The notes beneath the pieces are model-generated. The model made no database searches and was not told where the DNA came from. It was given only the letters and a program-made list of their open reading frames with translations. From positions 186,001-250,000 of the forward strand of contig NZ_CP085338.1 in the NCBI RefSeq assembly GCF_020618475.1: a stretch of DNA of 64,000 bases, in the 5' to 3' direction. This stretch comes from Haladaptatus halobius (lineage in GTDB: Archaea > Halobacteriota > Halobacteria > Halobacteriales > Haladaptataceae). Positions 1 through 9,400 of this stretch are shown here, one piece after another (the first letter of the stretch is position 1; every line of letters begins with the position of its first letter). A program made the translations under genes and the position numbers.

Positions 1-130
1 CGGTTCTGCAACCAGTGACTTTAAATCGACGGTCTTGTCTGAAGCAGACATATCCAAAAGAGCGCTCTCCAATACGAATCGCGTTAATTATTTAATTCCG
101 TCCCTATCGTCTATCATAGATTCTGGGGAA

Positions 131-164
131 CTTTTATTAACTTCTATTTCATTTGTCCGTACGT
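131..164 (+). promoter_or_regulatory. TATA-type promoter of the sugar-binding protein gene
   Basis: A TTTATTAA box at about 133-140 lies some 27 bases before the ATG at 165. That is the distance expected when archaeal transcription starts at or next to the start codon. It favours the ATG at 165 over the TTG at 153. The preceding bases (about 1-130) show no gene. Confidence 0.6.
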
Positions 165-1772
165 ATGCCAAGAAATGACAGGGGTACTCCTGCGAATAGT
201 CATAGCAGTAGCACAGGCAGTGTTTCACGCCGGAACTGGCTTCGGATCGCCAGTACAGGTGGTGTGGCCGCGCTGGCTGGCTGTATGGGCGGTGGCAATG
301 GTAGCGGTGGTAACGGTGGCTCTGGGAAGGGCACAACTATTGAGTACTGGCGATGGCCTCACTCAACCGAACCATCGAACAAGGGCGAGGATCAAATCGT
401 AAAAGCGTTCAACAAGGGGCCGGGTGCAGAGAAGAACATTCGCGTCAAACAGGTAAAGAATCCCTTCGGCGACCACAATCAAGCGCTTCGAACGGCTATT
501 GGCGGCAATGACGCTCCGGCAATCGCATGGTCGTTTCCGGATCAACTATATGACTATTCGGGCAAGTCTCGTTCACAGATCGAGAAGAACGCTCCGTTTG
601 CTTTCATCGAGGACTACATCAGTGACGACTTCCGAAATCAGTTCTATGAACCGGTTTGGCACTGGCAGGAACAACGGTTTAAAGGGCTCATCGGTGTACC
701 CTTCATTGCGGGCTTTGACCCTGGCCTGATGTACGTCAACGTTGATGCCTGGAAAGCAGCCGGACTGGGCGATCTGCCTAAGGAAAGTTGGAGTTATGAG
801 GAGTACCTAGCTGCCGCCAAGAAAATCAACGGAGTCAAGATCAACGGCTCGACGGTTAACGGCGTCGGCGTTGGCCTTTCGGACGCTGCCTCGGCCGCAC
901 AGTGGGACACATTTCTTACTCAGTTTTCGCGAACGTCGGGAAGTCTGATTGGTGAGGGATACCAAAACAAGGATGACGAGTACGTGATGACACTCGCGTC
1001 CGATCCTGAAGTAAACGGCTGGAACGCATACATCGGAACGCCGATGAAGAATGGCTGGACCAACAATCCCGGCGCCTACACACGCGATGGAATTCAGGAT
1101 CCGTTCTCTGCCGGGCAGATTGGTCTCCTCCCGCACGCTACATTCTCGCGGGTCGAGTTCTCGCAAGAGGATGTTAACTTCGACATTATCCCGTTCCCGA
1201 CGAAAAATGGCGAGAAGAACTACGGCGTCTACGCAGCAAGCGGTATGAACGTCACGTTCAACGCATTCCGTAAAGAGGTCGGCGGGAATCCAAAAGCAGC
1301 TATGGAGTTCATTAAGTTCCGAAATAACGCCCAGAACCAGTACAAGTGGTTTAACACATCGTCACAGTCAGTTCCGAATAAAGAGGCCTACAAGCTAATG
1401 CAGAAAAAGGGTGTCTCCGATTTTGTCAAGCAGAGTCGTGGACTTGAAGTGATGGATCGGGTTGACGAAGCATTCAAGCAGTACATCAACCAGCAGAAGG
1501 CCATCAAGAGCCGATACCCAGACATCAAGCTAACGGAGGCTGGCACTCCCATTACAACCGTTCCGACATCCATCGGGAGTGGGCGCGTCCACGACGCGGT
1601 GGGCGGGGCACTCCAGCGACTACACCAGAACAACAACGCAAATCCCAAGGAAGCTATCACTAAGGCTGAAGAGGAATGGGCGTCTCTCATCGCCAACGCC
1701 CCTGATCTCAAACTCGCCAAGTCAAGTTCCGGCTACAATAAACCCAAACCGCAGGCAGGAACGCTCAAGTAA
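165..1772 (+). CDS. ABC sugar transporter, substrate-binding lipoprotein
   Basis: This is a 535-residue extracellular solute-binding protein of the SBP_bac_1 type that captures a sugar or oligosaccharide and delivers it to the permeases encoded just downstream. The N-terminus carries a Tat-like signal (twin Arg at 22-23, hydrophobic stretch, lipobox AGC with Cys40), then a Gly/Ser-rich tether. It should therefore be exported folded and held on the outer face of the membrane by a lipid. The start was taken as the ATG at 165 because a TATA box lies about 27 bases upstream; an in-frame TTG lies at 153. The rhamnosidase, aldolase and dehydrogenase genes downstream suggest a rhamnose-containing glycan fragment as ligand, which is inference only. 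Confidence 0.92.
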   Translation: MPRNDRGTPANSHSSSTGSVSRRNWLRIASTGGVAALAGCMGGGNGSGGNGGSGKGTTIEYWRWPHSTEPSNKGEDQIVKAFNKGPGAEKNIRVKQVKNPFGDHNQALRTAIGGNDAPAIAWSFPDQLYDYSGKSRSQIEKNAPFAFIEDYISDDFRNQFYEPVWHWQEQRFKGLIGVPFIAGFDPGLMYVNVDAWKAAGLGDLPKESWSYEEYLAAAKKINGVKINGSTVNGVGVGLSDAASAAQWDTFLTQFSRTSGSLIGEGYQNKDDEYVMTLASDPEVNGWNAYIGTPMKNGWTNNPGAYTRDGIQDPFSAGQIGLLPHATFSRVEFSQEDVNFDIIPFPTKNGEKNYGVYAASGMNVTFNAFRKEVGGNPKAAMEFIKFRNNAQNQYKWFNTSSQSVPNKEAYKLMQKKGVSDFVKQSRGLEVMDRVDEAFKQYINQQKAIKSRYPDIKLTEAGTPITTVPTSIGSGRVHDAVGGALQRLHQNNNANPKEAITKAEEEWASLIANAPDLKLAKSSSGYNKPKPQAGTLK

Positions 1773-1890
1773 GCAACTATACGAATATCACCTGATGTGA
1801 TAATCTAATTCGAAAATCGTCGGGTACTGTCTCAGTCTCTTGATTAATTATAGAAACATTTATTGCCTTATATTCCAAGTTACGGAGTGT

Positions 1891-2058
1891 ATGGCAGATA
1901 GTGACAATGGCGCTTCTCAGACATACCGGAGCCGACCATACCTGCAGGAAAACATTGGTACCTCCGGAAGAGGTCGGAAGGCTCAGACCATGCTGACAGG
2001 GCGCGCATCAGTGGATCCAATGAGCCAGCCGGTACCACAGCCTGTACCCTTAATGTGA
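1891..2058 (+). CDS. possible 55-residue protein between binding protein and permease genes
   Basis: This short frame starts at an ATG (MADSDNGASQ) about 27-30 bases after a TATA-like stretch (ATTTATTG, 1856-1863), the spacing of a leaderless haloarchaeal gene. No family was recognised and there is no signal peptide or membrane segment. It fills half of the 349-base gap before the first permease. It may be a real small protein, a leader peptide of a second promoter serving the permeases, or chance. The rest of the gap holds nothing I can name. Confidence 0.3.
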   Translation: MADSDNGASQTYRSRPYLQENIGTSGRGRKAQTMLTGRASVDPMSQPVPQPVPLM

Positions 2059-2121
2059 TAATGATGACTCCGTGGAAACCGATATTCAGACAAGTGGCAC
2101 GAACGATGGAGTGGTACGGCG

Positions 2122-3096
2122 ATGGCTTCTGAATCGACCGAGGGATCGATAGAAGTAGACTCGCAGAGCGGAACCCAGACGACATCTTGGTACAGTGTCG
2201 ATAACCTTTCGCTGAAACAGCAGGAATTCATCGAGGGGTGGGCGTTCGTCCTGGGGAAGCTCGCACTCATCCTGTTTGTGATCGGGTTTCCGATGGTCTT
2301 CGCCTTTTACCTAAGCTTCACCAATTCGAATTTGGTGAACCTCCCCGGCGAGTTCATCGGTCTCCAGAACTATCGATGGATCCTCAACCAGCCAGTCTGG
2401 TGGACATCGCTGAAGAACGTCTTCCTGCTCGCTGCAGTGGTTATTCCAACGAATATTATCTTCTCGTTCACGACGGCATTGTTGCTTCGAGAGAAACTGC
2501 GCGGGAGTACCCTCTACCGAATCGCGTTCCTGATCCCCGTCGCTGGACCGCCGATCATCTGGGCGATCGTTTGGAAACTGGTTCTATTCCCCAACCAAGG
2601 CGGAATCGTCAACGCCGTCCTGCTCTCACTGGGCGTCATCCAGTCGTATATTCCATTCCTCTCTGACACTGCCACTGCGCTCCCATCTGTGATTATCTCA
2701 CAAATGTGGGGCTTTGGTCTCTCGATGCTGATCTACATGGCGGCACTGGCTGGTCTCCCAGCATCTGTGATGGAGTCTGCCGCCATGGACGGGGCGAACA
2801 AGTACCAGAAAGTACGATACATCATCTGGCCCTTGATGAAACCGACGACGTTCTTTCTCGTCATCATCCAACTTGTGCTGGTGATGCGTATGGGATTCGG
2901 CGCAGTCTTCGTCATGACGCAGGGAGGACCGGTCAACTCCACGATGGTTCCCTCATACCTGATCTACGAACTGGCCTTCCAGTATAACAGCTTCGGTCAA
3001 TCGGCAGCGGCCGCTATCCTGATATTCCTCGTCACGTCACTGATCGCACTCTTGACCTACAAACCGCTACAGAGCAACGCAGAGTACTACCAATGA
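2122..3096 (+). CDS. ABC sugar transporter permease (MalF/UgpA type)
   Basis: A 324-residue integral membrane protein, one half of the transport channel. About six hydrophobic segments follow a polar N-terminus of roughly 40 residues. The cytoplasmic EAA loop that contacts the ATPase is visible near residue 215 (ESAAMDGANKYQKVRYI, then PLMKP). Length and loop fit the binding-protein-dependent inner-membrane family for carbohydrates. It is followed after 36 bases by the second permease, so the two are probably co-transcribed. The ATG at 2122 is the first start that leaves a normal N-terminus. Confidence 0.93.
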   Translation: MASESTEGSIEVDSQSGTQTTSWYSVDNLSLKQQEFIEGWAFVLGKLALILFVIGFPMVFAFYLSFTNSNLVNLPGEFIGLQNYRWILNQPVWWTSLKNVFLLAAVVIPTNIIFSFTTALLLREKLRGSTLYRIAFLIPVAGPPIIWAIVWKLVLFPNQGGIVNAVLLSLGVIQSYIPFLSDTATALPSVIISQMWGFGLSMLIYMAALAGLPASVMESAAMDGANKYQKVRYIIWPLMKPTTFFLVIIQLVLVMRMGFGAVFVMTQGGPVNSTMVPSYLIYELAFQYNSFGQSAAAAILIFLVTSLIALLTYKPLQSNAEYYQ

Positions 3097-3132
3097 TGGG
3101 ACGGATCCTCGACACAGCGAGATGATGGAACG

Positions 3133-4014
3133 ATGAGCTCGGAACACGAAACGATCTTTGACGATCCAACGACGACAAAAGGGCGAATCGAACGACTGGG
3201 CGCACACGTCTACTTGCTTTTAATAGCAACGCTAACGGCAGGGCCGTACCTGATCATGATCTCGGTATCAATGATGGGTAACGGCTGGAAGCCCGTCGTA
3301 CCGCCAAAACTCATCCCCGAGGTCTGGAGTTTCGTGAACTACGTCAATGTCTGGCTCGGACAGACTCCACTCCTCGACCGGGGATTCTTTGGATTCTTTG
3401 TCAACTCCTTCATCTACGCAGCGGGGGCAACGCTAGTCGTTCTCGTCGTTGATTCGCTTGCTGGCTATGCGTTCGCTCGACTGAAATTCACGGGCAGAGA
3501 CGTGACATTCGCGGCCGTACTTGCGACGATCATGATCTCACCAATGATCCTATTCATCCCAGTCTATCTGATGTTCAATCAATTCGGGCTGGTGAATACC
3601 CGCCTCGGGATCATCCTCCCGCACACGATCAGCGGGTTCGGCGTGTTTCTGATGCGCCAATTCATCAAGACTCTGCCCTCGTCACTCGAAGACGCGGCGC
3701 TAATGGACGGTTGTTCACGTTTCGGTATCTACTGGCGTATCGTCGTCCCGCTGATGAAACCTGCACTCGTGACGCTGGGCATCATCACGTTCATTACGAC
3801 CTGGAACTCCTTCCTCTGGCCGCTGGTTCTTGCTCGCGACGCAGCGCTTTACAATCTTCCAGTCGCCCTGGGGTATTTCCAGGGCCAGGTGAGTACGCTC
3901 TGGGCCCCGTTGATGGCCGCCGCGGCAATGACGCTGATCCCAATGGTCATCCTGTTCGTCTCAATGCAGCAATACTACGTCCGTGGGTTCACCCTCGGCG
4001 GTATTAAGGGATAA
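3133..4014 (+). CDS. ABC sugar transporter permease (MalG/UgpE type)
   Basis: A 293-residue permease, partner of the preceding gene. It has six predicted membrane segments and an EAA loop near residue 195 (LEDAALMDGCSRFGIYWRI, then PLMKP). The C-terminus ends in the FTLGGIKG type of sequence common in MalG-like subunits, so the protein looks complete. It lies 36 bases after the first permease and is the last plus-strand gene of the importer. The ATPase is on the other strand 750 bases away and convergent. Confidence 0.93.
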   Translation: MSSEHETIFDDPTTTKGRIERLGAHVYLLLIATLTAGPYLIMISVSMMGNGWKPVVPPKLIPEVWSFVNYVNVWLGQTPLLDRGFFGFFVNSFIYAAGATLVVLVVDSLAGYAFARLKFTGRDVTFAAVLATIMISPMILFIPVYLMFNQFGLVNTRLGIILPHTISGFGVFLMRQFIKTLPSSLEDAALMDGCSRFGIYWRIVVPLMKPALVTLGIITFITTWNSFLWPLVLARDAALYNLPVALGYFQGQVSTLWAPLMAAAAMTLIPMVILFVSMQQYYVRGFTLGGIKG

Positions 4015-4239
4015 TCAGAATCTTCCTTTCCTAACTTGCCCGGATATGATATAAACCCACAATCAGGACAACTATCACAGTCGGAGATTACTTAACGCCG
4101 TAATATTATGACACCGTGGCAACTTATTAATAATTCATCTGATAGTTTTGTCGACCCGGCACCTAAATATTGCCTGATCTGTTTTGGGCGTGGGACGACG
4201 ATGACTTGAACCAGGACGAATGACGATCATTAGGAGGAC

Positions 4240-4392
4240 GACTTGGCGAACGAAATTTGTGGCTTCTGTTCCATTTTGAAACTTCCGAATGGGCCGAACG
4301 GCAACACTCCACAGTACTTAACGAAAGACTGGTGGAGATCATGATTCACCTCGCCGACGAATGCGCCCGTCTTGGCAGGGGACTGTAGGTTC
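4240..4392 (+). pseudogene. relic of a GH106-like glycoside hydrolase N-terminal region
   Basis: Reading 4255-4347 gives ICGFCSILKLPNGPNGNT followed by a TKDWW motif. This matches the better preserved fragment on the minus strand at 10703-10975 (GVCFISKILNGPSGNT, then TEDW). After a one-base shift the frame continues as EIMIHLADECARLGRGL and stops. The pattern GNT...DWW...EA.RLG is what I expect after the N-terminal strand of GH106-type hydrolases. There are no usable start and no catalytic part. From 4393 to 4760 I see no gene, only possible further decay of the same sequence. Confidence 0.55.
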
Positions 4393-4760
4393 ATGACGAG
4401 ACGTATCACCATAATCTACAGACGTTGTGAGAGTTTAGGCAGGGCTACCTGGGAACGGAAGTTTTGGCCAACTCTTCGTTTCGCGGCGAAGTGTTACATA
4501 GAGAGTACGCAGACGTGTCCGAAGCGGAAGCGGTAATACTCGTTGCCCTCACAAGTTCGAACCGCTGCCCGCTGCGGCGTATCCGCGAACGGACGGGAGA
4601 TCGATAGACATGGGAAACCGCGTCGAACTGTGCTGAATAACGGAATTTTGCGGACGATCGTATCAAATTTTGCTATCGCTGGCAGCATCGCGACACTAAA
4701 ATCGAAACCAACACGATAGGAGGCTCAAACATCTCCGATAGAATTGTAGAAACGATAGCC

Positions 4761-5924
4761 TTACGCTTTGGACGCGTCCGATTGGGCGCTACTACCCATC
4801 ACGTGATCGCTGGAAACCGGTACTCCTCTGTTGACCAGTGCCTCTCCCGTCTCCTTGTCAAAGATGTGAAGTTCCTTCTCCGGTATAGCTATCGGTATCT
4901 GGTCGTTCGGATCGATATCGGAGTTTCTATCGACGCTGATCGTCATTTCGGAGCCGTTGACTTCGGTGTAGAGGTACGTAACGTCACCCAATGGTTCGAC
5001 GACGTTGACGTTGATAGTGAACGTATTATCGCTCGAAACCGCTTCCTCTTTGCTGAGGATTTCCTCGGGCCGAATACCCATCACGAACTCTGGTTCTCGA
5101 CCAGCAAGTTGGTCCGAAACCGACCCGGAGAGGGGAATTTCGAAGTCGTCGGTCAGGAGTTTTCCGTCGCTCAGCGTCACGTCGAAGAAGTTCATGTTTG
5201 GTGACCCGATGAACCCGGCGACGAACTGGTTGGATGGCTCCTGATAACACTCCTCCGGCGTACCGATCTGCTGTAGCTCACCTCCGTCGAGAATAGCAAT
5301 GCGATCACCCATCGTCATCGCTTCCGTTTGATCGTGGGTGACGTACATCGTCGTGACATCCAAATCTTGCTGAAGATCTTGGAGTTCCGTTCGCATCTGT
5401 GTTCGGAGCTTCGCGTCCAGGTTCGAGAGGGGTTCGTCCATGAGGAACACTTCTGGATCACGTACGATTGCCCGTCCTAATGCGACTCGTTGCTGTTGTC
5501 CACCCGAAAGTTCACCGGGTTTCTTCTCGAGGAGGCCATCGATTCCCATGAGTGTCGATGCATCACGAACGAGTTCGTCTATCTCCTCGCTCGACAACTC
5601 AGTCGTCATTCTGAGCCCGAACGCCATGTTTTCCCGAGCAGTCATGTGCGGATACAACGCGTAGTTCTGAAAGACCATGGCCATGTTACGGTCTTTCGGC
5701 TTTCGTTGTGTTACCGGATTTCCGTTAAGGACGATATCACCGCTGGTCGGTTGTTCTAGTCCAGCAACACACCGCAGTGTTGTCGACTTTCCGCAACCGG
5801 ACGGACCAACGAGGATGAGGAACTCTCCGTCTTCGATGTGGATGTCGAGGTTATCGACCGCGATGATGTGGTTTTCGTCGGTTCCGAAATCCTTCGTGAG
5901 ATTCTCTATCTTAAGCTCGCCCAT
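4761..5924 (-). CDS. ABC sugar transporter ATP-binding protein (MalK/UgpC type)
   Basis: A 387-residue ATPase that powers the importer on the cytoplasmic side. Visible motifs are Walker A (GPSGCGKST, residues 40-48), a Q-loop (VFQNYAL), signature LSGGQQQ at 139-145, Walker B FLMDEP at 160-165, and the switch His in VTHDQTEA. The C-terminal third is the OB-fold/TOBE regulatory extension of the MalK group. I start at the ATG giving MGELKIENL (5924); a second in-frame ATG 18 bases upstream would add MHTHIS. It is convergent with the permeases and divergent from the rhamnosidase gene, so importer parts may be controlled by two promoters. Confidence 0.93.
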   Translation of the reverse strand: MGELKIENLTKDFGTDENHIIAVDNLDIHIEDGEFLILVGPSGCGKSTTLRCVAGLEQPTSGDIVLNGNPVTQRKPKDRNMAMVFQNYALYPHMTARENMAFGLRMTTELSSEEIDELVRDASTLMGIDGLLEKKPGELSGGQQQRVALGRAIVRDPEVFLMDEPLSNLDAKLRTQMRTELQDLQQDLDVTTMYVTHDQTEAMTMGDRIAILDGGELQQIGTPEECYQEPSNQFVAGFIGSPNMNFFDVTLSDGKLLTDDFEIPLSGSVSDQLAGREPEFVMGIRPEEILSKEEAVSSDNTFTINVNVVEPLGDVTYLYTEVNGSEMTISVDRNSDIDPNDQIPIAIPEKELHIFDKETGEALVNRGVPVSSDHVMGSSAQSDASKA

Positions 5925-6065
5925 GGATATATGAGTATGCATACCATAGACATTAAGTTTTTTCTATTGCACAACCGAGCCATATCGATACTGCGAACCG
6001 TATCTTACGACTCTATGAGAGGGGTCGTACGAAGGTTTAACTCGGCTGGATGAGTGGCGTGGTAC

Positions 6066-9000
6066 ATGGGTTCACCATCTGGAGGAGAGCAGACGCTCCT
6101 CCCTACGAAGCTATGCGTCGAATACGAGGATTCACCGGACAACGTCGATCCAACGAGGACACCACGGTTCTCGTGGCGCTTAGCGACGGAACGTCGGGGA
6201 GCACGCCAGATCGCGTATCGACTCGTCGTCAGTCACGAGCGCAACGCGGCCGCGAGTGGACACGGTGATCTCTGGGACTCCGGGCACATCGAATCGGGCG
6301 ACGCAACGAGCGTCAGCTACGATGGTCCAGACTTAGGCTCCGATGAAACGTACTATTGGTCGGTGAAAGTCTGGACCGACGCCGGGGAGACCAAATGGGC
6401 GGATCCATCGTCGTTCTCGACGGCCCTCGAACCGGAAGACTGGCGCGGAGACTGGATCGCTCACCAGCCAGGCGAGGGCGACACGAACGGCTGGCGGAGT
6501 CGATGGCGTGACCCCGACGAGGGCGGCAAGGAGTGGGTACAAGTCGATTTGGGCGAGCCTCAATCAATCTCGGAGATCGGTCTCCACCCAACCAATCCGG
6601 TTACGATCATACACACGCCCGATGACACAGCAGTCACGATGTCGTGGGCAGAGAATCCGCTCGATGGCTTCGGTTTCCCAGACTCCTATCACATCGAGGT
6701 GGCCGACAATCCCGCGTTCGAGGATGCCACAGTCGTCACTGATGCCACATTTGAGCAAGAAGACAAGGTGTCCAACGGTACGCCAAAAAATGGTACGACA
6801 TCGGTTCAGATGCACGACGATCTCGACGTCCACGGCCGGTACGTACGCGTCACCGCGACCGATCTTGATGAGATCGCCCCATCAAACGAGTCTGTTTCCC
6901 ACGTTCGTAGCATCAACCGAAAGACAAAGCGGACCAGTTCATGGCAGTGCTTCGCGCTTGCTGGACTTACTGTCAGGAACGACGGAGAGAACCTCGCCCG
7001 CGACGCAACCGTCGAGGCGTCCTCATCCGTCGAAACCGACACTTGGGGACGTGAACACCTGGTTAACGGTAACACAGAGTCCGAGATGGCGTCGTCTTCG
7101 CCCCTGTTGCGTACAGAGTTCGAACTCGATGAATCAGTAACATCCGCAAGAATCCACGCCGCTACCGTCGGCTACGGCGAACTCTACGTCAACGGCGAAC
7201 TGATCGGCGACCGGAAACTTGATCCAGCTTGGACAGATTACGAGACGCGGATCCTCTATTCAACTTACGACGTCACCGAACGATTGACGGAGGGCGAGAA
7301 CGCGCTCGGCCTGTGGCTCGGTCGCGGCTGGTTCTCCAAACGGGGCGCATACTGGGTCTCCGGCGGCTCGCCGCGAGCTCGTGTCATGCTCACGATCGAG
7401 TTCGAGGATGGCACAACCCGCACGGTCACGACGAACGGAAACTGGCGAGCAAGCGAGAGCCCGTTACTGGAGAACGACATTTATGACGGCGAGCGTTACG
7501 ACGCTCGCCGTGAGCAGGATGACTGGTGTGCGTCTTGCTTTGACGACGCCGACTGGGATCCCGCAACTGTCGTCTCCGCACCCGGCGGAACGCTTCGTCC
7601 CGAGCGTATTCAGCCGATGGGAGTTGTCGAGACGTTCGATTACGAAGAGATCCACGATCACCCGGAAGGACCGATACTCGACTTCGGACAGAACCTAACT
7701 GGATGGATAGAAATTGAGTTCGATGATCCAGACGAAAGCGACGAGATCACGCTCAGGCACGCCGAGGCGCTGACGGAGGAAGGCGATCTCTCAACGACTG
7801 ACCTTCGAACCGCTGATGCGACCGACACCTATATCGCTCGCGGCGACGCCTTAGAAACGTACGAGCCGCGGTTCACCTACCATGGCTTCCGCTATGCGCA
7901 GATCTCTGGCTATCCGGGCAAACTGGATCCCGACAACGTGACCGCAAAAGCCGTGACAACGGCGATGGATCGGCGCGGCGACTTCGCCTGTTCAAACGAG
8001 GATCTCAATCAGCTCCAGCACAATGCGGTCTGGGGCCTCCGGAGCAACACTCACTCCATTCCCGAAGACTGTCCACAACGCGACGAGCGCTTTGGGTGGA
8101 CTGGCGATGCGCACATCTCGACGCGATCGCTGCTGTTCAACTTCGATAGCGTCCGCTTTGACGAAAAGTGGGCACGAGACCACGATGATGTCGCCTCGGA
8201 GATGGGTTATGTCACTGACGTCATCCCGAACAAAGCCCATGAGGATCCTGCCGACCCGACGTGGTCGATCACGCGCGTAATGATCCCGTGGTATCTCTAC
8301 CAGCACGACGGCGATGATCACATCCTCCGCGAACAGTACGAGGGAATGCGCGATTACGTTGACTACTGGAACGATATCGCTGAAGAAGGTATTGTCCCGG
8401 ACAAATACGGCAAGTTTGGTGACTGGCTTGCTTTCGAGAATATTGATGGTCGGCGCGGTCTCCCGCACGACCTGTTCAACACTGCCTTTGTCTACCAAGT
8501 GACCGATACTTTCGCGAAGATCGCAGACACCCTCAGCAATGAGTCCGACGCGGAAAACTACCGTCAGCATGCGGACTACCTCGTTGACAGGTTCAATGAA
8601 ATGTTTTTCGATCCCGAAGCGGGTGTTTACGGTCCCGGCACGCAGTCATCGTACTCCGTTCCGCTTTTCCTCGGAATGGTGCCCGAAGAACAAGTTGAAT
8701 TGGTCGCCGAGAATCTCGCAGAGAAGGTCCGTTCAGACGGAGGGAAACTCCAGACAGGATTCCTCGGCACACGGCCGCTGATCCACACGCTCGCCGAGCA
8801 CGGCTTCGACGAACTGGCCTACGAAGTCGTCAGTCAGCCTGAGCAGCCTGGGTGGGTCTACATGGCCCGGAACGGTGCAACAACGATGTGGGAGCGTTGG
8901 AACTCCGATGAGAGCGTTGGCTCCGGCATGAACTCCCTAAATCACTCGCCTTTCACGCACGTTTCCGAGTACTTCTACGAGGTACTTGCTGGAATCAAAC

Positions 9001-9326
9001 TCGGCGACGAACCGGTGACCGACCACCTGACGATCGCACCCTCGATCGTCACCGCCCTTGACTGGGTGTCGGCAAGTATGGAGACGCGGGCAGGAAAGTT
9101 GACCGTCGATTGGAAGTGTGACGGCGACACCTACAATCTTGCGGTGACAGTGCCCTGGAATGGACAGGCGACGGTTCGCCTCCCGAACGCGGCCGAAGCA
9201 GCAGTGACGGAGTCGGATCTCTCACTGGCCGAGGGTGCGCCGGACGGTGTGCTCTCAGTCGAGGCTGATGGGGCTGATATCCTCGTCGAGGTTGGCGCGG
9301 GTGCCTACGAGTTCTCGATCGAATAA
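6066..9326 (+). CDS. GH78 alpha-L-rhamnosidase
   Basis: A large hydrolase (1086 residues from the ATG at 6066) that should release L-rhamnose from glycosides. The GH78 core shows PEDCPQRDERFGWTGD, whose Glu near residue 674 is the expected acid, and TTMWERW with Glu near 943, the expected base, both in an (alpha/alpha)6 barrel. The N-terminal part has beta-sandwich domains, and residues about 150-330 look like an inserted discoidin-type (F5/8) module interrupting the usual rhamnosidase N-domain. There is no signal peptide, so the enzyme is probably cytoplasmic and acts on imported oligosaccharides. A TATA-like GGTTTAAC at 6034-6041 is about 27 bases before 6066; a GTG at 6054 is an alternative start. 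Confidence 0.93.
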   Translation: MGSPSGGEQTLLPTKLCVEYEDSPDNVDPTRTPRFSWRLATERRGARQIAYRLVVSHERNAAASGHGDLWDSGHIESGDATSVSYDGPDLGSDETYYWSVKVWTDAGETKWADPSSFSTALEPEDWRGDWIAHQPGEGDTNGWRSRWRDPDEGGKEWVQVDLGEPQSISEIGLHPTNPVTIIHTPDDTAVTMSWAENPLDGFGFPDSYHIEVADNPAFEDATVVTDATFEQEDKVSNGTPKNGTTSVQMHDDLDVHGRYVRVTATDLDEIAPSNESVSHVRSINRKTKRTSSWQCFALAGLTVRNDGENLARDATVEASSSVETDTWGREHLVNGNTESEMASSSPLLRTEFELDESVTSARIHAATVGYGELYVNGELIGDRKLDPAWTDYETRILYSTYDVTERLTEGENALGLWLGRGWFSKRGAYWVSGGSPRARVMLTIEFEDGTTRTVTTNGNWRASESPLLENDIYDGERYDARREQDDWCASCFDDADWDPATVVSAPGGTLRPERIQPMGVVETFDYEEIHDHPEGPILDFGQNLTGWIEIEFDDPDESDEITLRHAEALTEEGDLSTTDLRTADATDTYIARGDALETYEPRFTYHGFRYAQISGYPGKLDPDNVTAKAVTTAMDRRGDFACSNEDLNQLQHNAVWGLRSNTHSIPEDCPQRDERFGWTGDAHISTRSLLFNFDSVRFDEKWARDHDDVASEMGYVTDVIPNKAHEDPADPTWSITRVMIPWYLYQHDGDDHILREQYEGMRDYVDYWNDIAEEGIVPDKYGKFGDWLAFENIDGRRGLPHDLFNTAFVYQVTDTFAKIADTLSNESDAENYRQHADYLVDRFNEMFFDPEAGVYGPGTQSSYSVPLFLGMVPEEQVELVAENLAEKVRSDGGKLQTGFLGTRPLIHTLAEHGFDELAYEVVSQPEQPGWVYMARNGATTMWERWNSDESVGSGMNSLNHSPFTHVSEYFYEVLAGIKLGDEPVTDHLTIAPSIVTALDWVSASMETRAGKLTVDWKCDGDTYNLAVTVPWNGQATVRLPNAAEAAVTESDLSLAEGAPDGVLSVEADGADILVEVGAGAYEFSIE

Positions 9327-9400
9327 TTCAATCCTTCCCACCCCTTTTTATTGCTCAACAAGAACTAAGTTTCCGCTACTTGCTTTTGAGGTTGGTAACG

